5,246 bases of DNA from Thermoactinomycetaceae bacterium (lineage in GTDB: Bacteria > Bacillota > Bacilli > Thermoactinomycetales > Thermoactinomycetaceae). The stretch lies in contig JANWJM010000065.1 in the NCBI GenBank assembly GCA_025449475.1, forward strand, positions 1 to 5,246, given 5' to 3'. Below the pieces are notes generated by a model. It was not told where the DNA came from and did no database searches. It saw nothing but the letters and a program-made list of their open reading frames with translations. Both the position numbers and the translations under genes were made by a program. Shown piece after piece: positions 1-5,246 of this stretch. How positions within the stretch are numbered: the first letter of the stretch is position 1; every line of letters begins with the position of its first letter.

Positions 1-1167
1 ATCTGGTCCGCTATTCTTCTCTCTTTTGAAGAGGCGCTGACTCCAGGATACATCAGTGGAGGGATGAAAAGAATGATCGAGATGATTCTCAATTGGCAGA
101 GGATAGGGGTTGGGGTCACTGTGATCACAACAGAAACCGGCAAGTTGTTTCTAAAACGTGAAGGGATTAACTGTAAAACGATTATGATTAGCGATCCTCC
201 TTTTTACCAATTGCTCGCGCGAGCAAAATTCGGAGTGACTTTGATCTATGTTTTGAGGATATTCAGGGCAATGATGACGCCACAAATTATTTCTCAACGA
301 GGATACGATGCAATATGCGCGACCAGTCACTATCTGCCTGATAATTTTATCCTGCGTCTTTTGAAGCTTTTTTCTGCGGGAAAATCTTACATCGTTCATC
401 TATACCATGTATTTCCTCTTCCTTCGGAAGCTTCCAAGTACCAGTCCAAACTCGTCTCGCTTACTAACTGGGTTCAACAGATTATCGGTTTCGAGTTGAT
501 TCGAAATTGTTATGTTTTTACTTTTGAGAGTCAAAGAAAGACTTTACAAAATTACGGCTTTGACTCAGCCAGAATAAGAAGTATTGGAATGGGATTGAAC
601 CTAGATGAGGTTGCTTCCTCTTTTCCGCTAGAAGAGAATTTCGATGCAGTGTTCTTAGGAAGGCTCACGCAAAAAAAAGGCGTCTTTGACCTACTTCAAG
701 CATGGAAAAAGGTCATCAAGAATTTCCCATCTCAAACTTTGTGCCTCGCTGGACAGAAATCCGGTGAGCCAGTTGAGGAATCGATACGGACCCTGGGCCT
801 AGAAAACAACGTCACGCTTTACGGAGTTGTTTCAGGCAGACAAAAATTCGGGCTGCTAAAGTCTGCACAGATTTTTGTGTTTCCCAGTTATGAAGAAGGA
901 TGGGGAGTTGTGATTTCCGAAGCTCTTTCGTGTGGATTACCTGCAGTCGTATACGCTCTCCCTGCTTACAATTTTTTTGGGAACGCAGTAGTCAGAGTAC
1001 CCGTCGGCGATATCGAATTGCTTGCAAAAGAAATATCGTTTCTTTTATTTGATAAAGAAAAGAGATCGTCGATGCGGAAGATTGCACTTACTATGAGTGC
1101 GAATTTAGATTGGCGAGACGAAGCCGACCGGGAATTACATTTGATCAACGATTTGACAATTGAATAA
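1..1167 (+). CDS. GT4-family glycosyltransferase, 5' end outside the window
   Basis: Retaining GT-B glycosyltransferase, expected to act at the cytoplasmic face of the inner membrane and transfer a sugar from a nucleotide donor to a growing glycan. The frame is open from base 1, giving 388 codons to the TAA. The first ATG (base 64) is probably not the start, because codons 19-21 before it encode the Ser-Gly-Gly of the N-terminal loop usual in this family. Only some 5-20 residues are likely missing. The C-terminal donor-binding domain is clear: GRLTQKKG at codons 220-227, the LAGQ strand at about 249-252, and the PSYEEGWGVVISEA block, whose EX7E glutamates are codons 299 and 307. The family is well supported, but neither donor nor acceptor can be read from the sequence. 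It runs toward the convergent FemAB-like gene. An A8 tract (671-678) falls in the KKG motif. Confidence 0.9.
   Translation: MWSAILLSFEEALTPGYISGGMKRMIEMILNWQRIGVGVTVITTETGKLFLKREGINCKTIMISDPPFYQLLARAKFGVTLIYVLRIFRAMMTPQIISQRGYDAICATSHYLPDNFILRLLKLFSAGKSYIVHLYHVFPLPSEASKYQSKLVSLTNWVQQIIGFELIRNCYVFTFESQRKTLQNYGFDSARIRSIGMGLNLDEVASSFPLEENFDAVFLGRLTQKKGVFDLLQAWKKVIKNFPSQTLCLAGQKSGEPVEESIRTLGLENNVTLYGVVSGRQKFGLLKSAQIFVFPSYEEGWGVVISEALSCGLPAVVYALPAYNFFGNAVVRVPVGDIELLAKEISFLLFDKEKRSSMRKIALTMSANLDWRDEADRELHLINDLTIE
211..226. repeat. 16-bp perfect palindrome inside the glycosyltransferase gene
   Basis: TTGCTCGCGCGAGCAA equals its own reverse complement over all 16 bases. It encodes Leu-Leu-Ala-Arg-Ala within the glycosyltransferase. 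In RNA it could fold as a 6-bp stem with a GCGC loop. No T-run follows on either strand, so it does not look like an intrinsic terminator. The arms stop sharply at A-rich flanks. The symmetry is read directly; any function is unknown. Confidence 0.6.
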
Positions 1168-1209
1168 TTCCGAGTAAACAACAGAGATTATACACCTCGT
1201 AGAAAATAA
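1168..1209. other. Short convergent intergenic spacer, no terminator seen
   Basis: These 42 AT-rich bases separate the ends of the glycosyltransferase (+) and the FemAB-like gene (-). I looked for a GC-rich stem followed by a T-run in both directions and found none. The only pairing is a 4-base CGAG/CTCG match with a loop of over 20 bases. Transcription from the two sides may therefore run into the opposing gene, or end by a factor-dependent route. That last point is inference. Confidence 0.5.
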
Positions 1210-2241
1210 TTACATAACTCCACGGCTTATCCTTCGAACAATCTCTCCGATTCCTGGAACCTGTTTGGCAATTTTGAAGGCTGCGCCATACAATCTTCCC
1301 TGATAATAGCGGTTATGATAAACAGTCCGACCTCCGAAGCTTCTCTTGAAGTCGTATATGCCCCTTTGCACGCCAGGGCCTGGCACGGGCGCCCCTCCCA
1401 AATCTGCCTTAAAGAAGCCGTGATTCTTACCCCATAGAAATGAATGCCACATCAACAAATTATTCGGATTCAATTTTTCTTCGTTCACCCAAGCGTTTCT
1501 ATGAAGGACCATTAGTTTTCTTGATAGGAACCACAAAACAGCGGCAACTGGCTTATCATTCTTGAAACAAAGATGCAATGCAACCTTGGATTCTAAGCTC
1601 AAATCATAGAGCCCCCGAATTTCTTTTTGATCGTATGCAAGATTTTCAAACTTCTTTTTCTTGGAATGCTCGATCTGTAGCTCATAGAATAATTCCCAAT
1701 CGTGGAAATTTTCAGCTATTCTCGCATCAAGTCCGTTTTTAGTCGCTTTGTTTATTGCTCCTCTGGATCTCTTTTCAATATTCTTCCATAACTTATCAAC
1801 ATCCACGGTTAGATCAACGATAAACGAATAGCCGCGTGGAAGAAGATGTGCCAACCCAAATTTCGAAAGATCTACTTCATAGAACGGCGTTGTGTGTATC
1901 AAGATAAAGAGATACTTACGGCGAAGCTCTCTTGCTCCTCGTGCGAGCTGTTCCCCTACTTCATACTCTTCTCCCGGAATCCAAATTGGACCTCCTAAGG
2001 CAGTTAGATAATTTCCTACGCGGGTTCTACTTTCCCAGTATCTTATTCCGCCGATTGCACGGCCTTGTCTCTTGAAGACAAAAGAAAGTGGTTTCTTCGA
2101 GATGGAATTTTTTTCAAAGTCATACCATTCAGAAGACTGCTCGAGCCAACTGGAACAGGGAAGCGAGTCTTGCTCTAATTGCTTCCATATTTCCGAGTAT
2201 GACCCCCTCGAAACAAGCCAATTGTTTTCTATTGATGACAT
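1210..2241 (-). CDS. FemAB-like GNAT-fold transferase
   Basis: Protein of 343 residues resembling the FemAB / BioF2-like acetyltransferase group, which has two tandem GNAT folds. Classical FemX/A/B proteins use aminoacyl-tRNA to add amino acids to lipid II; relatives in polysaccharide loci are mostly uncharacterised. Supporting motifs are the basic helix WKNIEKRSRGAINKATKNG at residues 152-170, a core strand with KPVAAVLWF at 230-238, NNLLMWHSFLWG at 260-271, and the terminal GIYDFKRSFGG at 294-304, a hallmark of the group. No signal peptide or membrane segment is visible, so it is probably cytoplasmic. The ATG is the only usable start: the frame upstream reaches a stop within about 17 codons without another ATG, GTG or TTG. 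No Shine-Dalgarno sequence precedes it. It is the only gene on this strand and may have its own promoter in the divergent gap. Substrate unknown. Confidence 0.85.
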   Translation of the reverse strand: MSSIENNWLVSRGSYSEIWKQLEQDSLPCSSWLEQSSEWYDFEKNSISKKPLSFVFKRQGRAIGGIRYWESRTRVGNYLTALGGPIWIPGEEYEVGEQLARGARELRRKYLFILIHTTPFYEVDLSKFGLAHLLPRGYSFIVDLTVDVDKLWKNIEKRSRGAINKATKNGLDARIAENFHDWELFYELQIEHSKKKKFENLAYDQKEIRGLYDLSLESKVALHLCFKNDKPVAAVLWFLSRKLMVLHRNAWVNEEKLNPNNLLMWHSFLWGKNHGFFKADLGGAPVPGPGVQRGIYDFKRSFGGRTVYHNRYYQGRLYGAAFKIAKQVPGIGEIVRRISRGVM

Positions 2242-2383
2242 TTTGAGCGAAAATATTGAGTTGATCTGGGAAAAATGGTCAATATGATTTTAACGATTTC
2301 ATGAATGAAACTAGAATATGTTTCGGAATGGTAAGCTTAGAAATATGGATTTGAACTTCCTGTTGAAAAAGGTACCTTAGGCT
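2242..2383. promoter_or_regulatory. Divergent intergenic region with several small dyads
   Basis: This 142-base AT-rich gap lies between the starts of the FemAB-like gene (-) and the sugar dehydrogenase (+), so it should hold promoters for both. Dyads seen are ATATTGA (2253-2259) with TCAATAT (2279-2285); TTTCAT (2297-2302) with ATGAAA (2305-2310); and the perfect 10-bp palindrome AAGGTACCTT (2369-2378) just before the dehydrogenase start. For the leftward gene only weak elements are visible: TTGACC on the minus strand (2277-2282), then an AT-rich AATATT (2252-2257) at a long 19-base spacing that would leave almost no leader. No small ORF with a credible ribosome-binding site was seen. Confidence 0.5.
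2261..2288 (+). promoter_or_regulatory. Candidate sigma70-type promoter for the sugar-nucleotide operon
   Basis: TTGATC (2261-2266, four of six matches to TTGACA) and TATGAT (2283-2288, five of six to TATAAT) are 16 bases apart. A start near 2295 would give a leader of about 90 bases before the dehydrogenase. The -10 box overlaps the right arm of the ATATTGA/TCAATAT inverted repeat and the -35 box lies between the arms, so a protein bound there could block it. AT-rich sequence gives such matches by chance fairly often. Confidence 0.35.
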
Positions 2384-3706
2384 TTGGCATCCAACAAGCA
2401 GATCTCGATCATTGGATTAGGACATGTTGGTTTGCCACTTGCAGCTAAAATTGCGTCGCTGGGTCTGAAAGTTCTCGGCTATGACTCTAATCCTGGTATT
2501 ATCTCACTAATTCGAGAAGGGAAAACACCTTTCTTCGAGAGCGGGTTATCGGAACTACTCGATTCAGAATCTGTTAGGTCTAATTTGAAGTTGGTAGAAT
2601 CATTTGAAGAATTGTCGGATTCCTGGATTATCATTGTAACGGTGGGCACTCCGGTTAATTCCAAGGGAGAGCCTGTCCTATCCTCTATAGACGAATTTAC
2701 AGACTCGGTTGGCAAGATTTTGCGACCCCATCAGCTTGTTATTTATCGGAGCACGATCCCACCTGGAACGCTCAGGGGAAGAATTAAGCCCAGATTAGAA
2801 CGAGCCAGTGGACTTTCGAGCACTGCTGACTTTTCATTAGCCTATTGTCCCGAGAGATTAGTTGAGGGTGCTGCACTATCGGAAATCGTGAAAGTACCGC
2901 ACATTATTGGTGGCATTGACCAAAGAAGTTCTCGGTCAGCCCTTGAATTTTTCGAGAGCATTGGTTGCGAGTGTCGTGTAGTTTCCCATCCAGAGGTAGC
3001 GGAGATGGCGAAGATCATCGATAACGTATATCGGGACACAAATATCGCATTAGCCAACGAATTCTCTCTCTACTGCGAGGAGTTTGGAATCGACGTCATC
3101 GAATCCATCAAAGCAGCCAACTCAAGCCCGCGAACAAAGATGCTCATTCCTGGTTGCGGTGTTGGAGGAAGTTGTCTCAACAAGGATCCGTACATTCCGA
3201 TTTCAATGGTGCGCCAGAAAAATGACTTGTCGGTCATTGCTTCAGGTCGTAAAACGAACGAGTCAATGCCGATCAAGTTTGCAGAATTCGTTGCAAGTAA
3301 GCTCCAGGCAACGAGTTCTGAGAAAACCATTGCTCTTCTCGGAATCGCCTTCAAAGCAGGGACAGACGACACCCGGGGGACCGTCGCTATTCCCATCGCG
3401 AGAAAATTGTTAGTAAAAGGATTCAAGTTATGGGCTTTCGATCCACGTGTCTCTATTGAAACAAGTCGAAGTTTGCTTCCAGAAGTTGATATTGTGAAAT
3501 CAATGAAAGATGCCGCCAGAGACTCCTCTGCAATAGTGCTTTGTTCGGATCACGAAGAATTCAGGAATTTGGATCTCGACGAAATAAGACAGGTAGCAAA
3601 ACATGGGTGCATCCTAATAGATGGCAGAAATATCTTAGAAAAACAAAGAGTAGTACGATCCGGACTGCGCTTTGCAGGATTGGGGAGGGCATCGTCCCTC
3701 GAATGA
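2384..3706 (+). CDS. UDP-sugar 6-dehydrogenase (UDP-glucose / UDP-HexNAc dehydrogenase family)
   Basis: Cytosolic NAD-dependent enzyme that oxidises C6 of a UDP-sugar twice to give the uronate, a precursor for surface glycans. The 440 residues match the family length. An N-terminal Rossmann motif GLGHVG is at 11-16, then VTVGTP at 85-90, CPER at 155-158, and the helix holding K210, N214 and RDTNIALANE (217-226). The catalytic loop GCGVGGSCLNKDP (257-269) has nucleophile C264. The C-terminal UDP-binding domain begins with GIAFKAGTDDTR at 320-331. The VYRDTNIALANE helix resembles UDP-HexNAc dehydrogenases (WecC/WbpA type), while SCxxKD resembles UDP-glucose dehydrogenase, so the substrate is unresolved. 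The TTG start is chosen because an in-frame TAG lies two codons upstream and the Rossmann strand begins at residue 7. A weak AAGG lies 11 bases before it. The stop overlaps the next gene's ATG. Confidence 0.93.
   Translation: MASNKQISIIGLGHVGLPLAAKIASLGLKVLGYDSNPGIISLIREGKTPFFESGLSELLDSESVRSNLKLVESFEELSDSWIIIVTVGTPVNSKGEPVLSSIDEFTDSVGKILRPHQLVIYRSTIPPGTLRGRIKPRLERASGLSSTADFSLAYCPERLVEGAALSEIVKVPHIIGGIDQRSSRSALEFFESIGCECRVVSHPEVAEMAKIIDNVYRDTNIALANEFSLYCEEFGIDVIESIKAANSSPRTKMLIPGCGVGGSCLNKDPYIPISMVRQKNDLSVIASGRKTNESMPIKFAEFVASKLQATSSEKTIALLGIAFKAGTDDTRGTVAIPIARKLLVKGFKLWAFDPRVSIETSRSLLPEVDIVKSMKDAARDSSAIVLCSDHEEFRNLDLDEIRQVAKHGCILIDGRNILEKQRVVRSGLRFAGLGRASSLE
3685..3700 (+). promoter_or_regulatory. 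Hairpin over the ribosome-binding site of the SDR gene
   Basis: GAGGG (3685-3689) and CCCTC (3696-3700) form a perfect 5-bp stem with a 6-base loop. They lie inside the end of the dehydrogenase gene and finish two bases before the ATG at 3703. The left arm belongs to the only strong Shine-Dalgarno-like run (GGGGAGGG, 3682-3689), which sits 13 bases from the ATG. Folding would hide the site until ribosomes finishing the dehydrogenase open it. The pairing is read directly; the coupling role is inference. Confidence 0.4.
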
Positions 3707-4668
3707 AAGTTATCGTCACTGGAGGAGCAGGTTTCATTGGATCTCATCTAGTCGAAGGTCTCTTGGACCGTCAGCAGGAAGTTCTTTGCCTCGATAATCT
3801 CAGCCGAGGAAATCTTTCTAACATTGAGGGCGCGGAAAAATCGAGGAATTTCGCATTCGCGCAGGGAGATCTCTCGTTACCCGAGTTTGCTAATGAACAG
3901 ATCCGAGATGCTGAAGTGATATTTCATCTAGCTGCTGTGAACGGAACCAGGTTCTTCTATGAAAATCCTCGTTTTGTAATCGAGACGAATATCAAGACTA
4001 CCGAGAATGTGTTGAAAGCGGCAAATCGTAACGGAATACAAAGAATCATTTTTGCTTCAAGTTCTGAGGTTTACGGATATCCAACAGAATTTCCTACGCC
4101 TGAGACCGCTCAATTAGTTTTTGATTCTCCCGAAGTTACCCGTTGGTCCTACGCAATAAGTAAGTTGTGTGATGAACATCTTTGCTTCGCCTACCAGAAA
4201 GAGTACGGGATTGGAGTGACCTGCCTCAGATTATTCAATACCTACGGCCCAAGATTGGACGGATCGCCATACGGGCAGGTGGTTTCTATTTTCATAAAGA
4301 GGGCATTAGCTGGACAGGATCTAGAGATTTTTGGTGATGGAACCCAAACAAGGTCGTTTGCCTATGTTTCAGATATCATCGAAGGAATAATGTTGAGCTC
4401 CATGCGCAAAGGAAAAGATGCAGAAATATTCAACCGGGGTAATGAAGGAGAAGTATCAATAAATGAGCTAGCTGCGAGAACTATTGCAGCGTGTGGGAAG
4501 ACTGATGAAAGAATCGGGATCAGACATTTACCGAGAGTACAGGGCGATACTCCTCGTCGCCTTCCATCGCTTCAAAAAGCGCGGGATTTGTTAGGTTATA
4601 CACCAGAAGTAGATCTCGATGAAGGATTGCGGAAAACTGTGAATTGGTTTAGGGCTGTAGCAAATTGA
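3703..4668 (+). CDS. NAD-dependent SDR epimerase/decarboxylase acting on an NDP-sugar
   Basis: Extended short-chain dehydrogenase of 321 residues that interconverts nucleotide sugars through a 4-keto intermediate. The NAD-binding TGGAGFIGSH is at 6-15, with acidic D31 ending strand 2. FHLAA is at 74-78. The active-site strand SSSEVYG is at 119-125, and catalytic YAISK gives Y150 and K154. LFNTYGPR (177-184), FGDGTQTRSFAYVSD (210-224) and the C-terminal GDTPRRLPS (281-289) contact the sugar nucleotide in relatives. RWSYAISK with E122 and R285/R286 recalls UDP-glucuronate decarboxylases (UXS, ArnA C-domain), but UDP-glucose 4-epimerase-like proteins share parts of this, so the reaction is left open. 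The start is the ATG overlapping the dehydrogenase stop as ATGA. The frame is open 54 codons further upstream, but that segment is basic, unlike any SDR N-terminus, and lies in dehydrogenase coding sequence. The stop overlaps the next start. Confidence 0.92.
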   Translation: MKVIVTGGAGFIGSHLVEGLLDRQQEVLCLDNLSRGNLSNIEGAEKSRNFAFAQGDLSLPEFANEQIRDAEVIFHLAAVNGTRFFYENPRFVIETNIKTTENVLKAANRNGIQRIIFASSSEVYGYPTEFPTPETAQLVFDSPEVTRWSYAISKLCDEHLCFAYQKEYGIGVTCLRLFNTYGPRLDGSPYGQVVSIFIKRALAGQDLEIFGDGTQTRSFAYVSDIIEGIMLSSMRKGKDAEIFNRGNEGEVSINELAARTIAACGKTDERIGIRHLPRVQGDTPRRLPSLQKARDLLGYTPEVDLDEGLRKTVNWFRAVAN

Positions 4669-5246
4669 AGGCCGTGATACTTGCAGGGGGGCTAGGTACT
4701 CGGCTGAGGCCCTTAACGTACGTTATGCCCAAAGCCATGTTGCCAGTTGGAAATAAACCCATTCTGGAGCACACCATTGAATTCTTGAAAGGACAAGGCA
4801 TTCACGAGATAATTCTCGCGACAGGATATCTTGGACGCTTTATTGAAGAATATTTCAATGATGGAAGCAAATGGGGCGTCTCTTTGAAGTATAGAGTATC
4901 GCGACCGTTGGGTACAGCTGGACAACTCAAAACGGCTGCCGACGAGCTCAGCGAAACGTTTCTCGTCATGAACGGAGACATTCTGATAAACGTTAACATA
5001 GAATCCATGAAAAGACAACATTCTCGATCTCATGCGATGGTTACCGTGGCGGTGAAGGAATTTCAATATCAATTGAAATACGGTATCTTGGAATTCGGAA
5101 AAAATAACGTGATACGCAACTGGAGCGAAAAACCATCTAAATCCTCGTGGATGAATGTTGGACTGTATCTAATGGAAACTGCCGTGCTTGATATGATCCC
5201 TATCGAAAGCGTATCGAGTCTGGAGTACGACATTTTCCCCAAAATC
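4665..5246 (+). CDS. Sugar-1-phosphate nucleotidyltransferase, 3' end outside the window
   Basis: NTP_transferase-family enzyme that joins a sugar-1-phosphate to a nucleoside triphosphate to give an NDP-sugar and pyrophosphate, in the cytosol. The visible 194 codons carry the signature GGLGTRLRPLT (8-18) with P22-K23, the GTAG turn (83-86), the metal-binding NGD (103-105), EKP (155-157), MNVGLYLM (163-170) and YDIFPK (188-193). This is most of the catalytic domain, so roughly 40-170 residues are missing, depending on whether a C-terminal beta-helix follows. The protein resembles mannose-1-phosphate guanylyltransferase and glucose-1-phosphate thymidylyl- or uridylyltransferase alike, so the nucleotide and sugar are not called. 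The start is TTG, overlapping the SDR stop as TTGA. An in-frame TAG four codons upstream excludes earlier starts, and the signature begins at once. AGGG lies 10 bases before the start. Confidence 0.92.
   Translation, partial: MKAVILAGGLGTRLRPLTYVMPKAMLPVGNKPILEHTIEFLKGQGIHEIILATGYLGRFIEEYFNDGSKWGVSLKYRVSRPLGTAGQLKTAADELSETFLVMNGDILINVNIESMKRQHSRSHAMVTVAVKEFQYQLKYGILEFGKNNVIRNWSEKPSKSSWMNVGLYLMETAVLDMIPIESVSSLEYDIFPKI

Noticed and set aside
58..75. ATG at 64, or ATG at 73 with GGAGG ahead, as the start of the glycosyltransferase
   Set aside because: The GGAGG bases encode the conserved Gly-Gly, and the frame with family-like residues continues to base 1, so the gene begins outside the window.
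120..129. TGTGATCACA palindrome resembling half-sites of a CRP site
   Set aside because: The two halves abut without the 6-base spacer of a CRP site, and it lies inside coding sequence (Val-Ile-Thr).
2072..2287. 71-codon plus-strand frame over the start of the FemAB-like gene
   Set aside because: Antisense to a supported gene, Ser/Glu-rich, with no recognisable motif or good ribosome-binding site.
3070..3426. Overlapping long frames on both strands inside the dehydrogenase gene (including 3084-3413 +)
   Set aside because: The dehydrogenase has clear family motifs across this span; the other frames show no domain and no ribosome-binding site.
3541..3702. In-frame 54-codon extension upstream of the SDR start
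   Set aside because: It lies fully within the dehydrogenase coding region, is basic and low in similarity to any SDR N-terminus, and the Rossmann motif begins straight after the ATG at 3703.
4686..4691. G6 run near the start of the nucleotidyltransferase as a phase-variation tract
   Set aside because: Six bases is short for a slippage switch, and the run is explained by the obligatory Gly-Gly of the signature.
4714..4725. TAACGTACGTTA 12-bp palindrome
   Set aside because: About one palindrome of this size is expected by chance in a window of this length, and it encodes conserved residues of the nucleotidyltransferase.
4713..5072. 119-codon frame on the minus strand
   Set aside because: It is antisense to the nucleotidyltransferase, whose motifs run through the same bases; its own translation is unremarkable.

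Overview
The window is a stretch of a bacterial surface-polysaccharide (O-antigen, capsule or exopolysaccharide) locus. It holds five protein genes and no RNA gene, insertion sequence, CRISPR array or recognisable strong terminator. Base composition is moderate (mid-40s % GC by eye) and fairly even. At least two genes begin with TTG. A nucleotide-sugar dehydrogenase, an SDR epimerase/decarboxylase, a sugar nucleotidyltransferase, a GT4 glycosyltransferase and a FemAB-like transferase together suit a Gram-negative polysaccharide cluster. The sequence alone does not fix the taxon, and no species is claimed.

Layout: (1) bases 1-1167, + strand: a GT4 glycosyltransferase whose frame is open at the left edge, so its first few residues lie outside. 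(2) 1210-2241, - strand: a FemAB/GNAT-fold protein, convergent with the glycosyltransferase across a 42-base gap and divergent from the next gene across 142 bases. (3) 2384-3706, + strand: a UDP-sugar 6-dehydrogenase with a TTG start. (4) 3703-4668, + strand: an NAD-dependent SDR whose true start is the ATG overlapping the dehydrogenase stop (ATGA). (5) 4665 to the right edge, + strand: a sugar-1-phosphate nucleotidyltransferase with a TTG start overlapping the previous stop (TTGA), cut by the window end.

Genes 3-5 form a tightly packed, probably translationally coupled operon that makes activated sugars. The nucleotidyltransferase would charge a sugar-1-phosphate with a nucleotide. The dehydrogenase would oxidise C6 of a UDP-sugar to a uronate. 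The SDR would epimerise, dehydrate or decarboxylate an NDP-sugar, possibly that uronate. The glycosyltransferase would add a sugar to the growing chain. The FemAB-like protein is the least predictable member and may attach an amino acid or acyl group, or act on peptidoglycan.

Nothing here is clearly a new biological system. The points most worth a second look are the FemAB-like gene placed against the operon direction, the hybrid active-site motif of the dehydrogenase, a hairpin covering the ribosome-binding site of the SDR gene, the inverted repeats in the divergent intergenic region, and a 16-bp perfect palindrome inside the glycosyltransferase gene.
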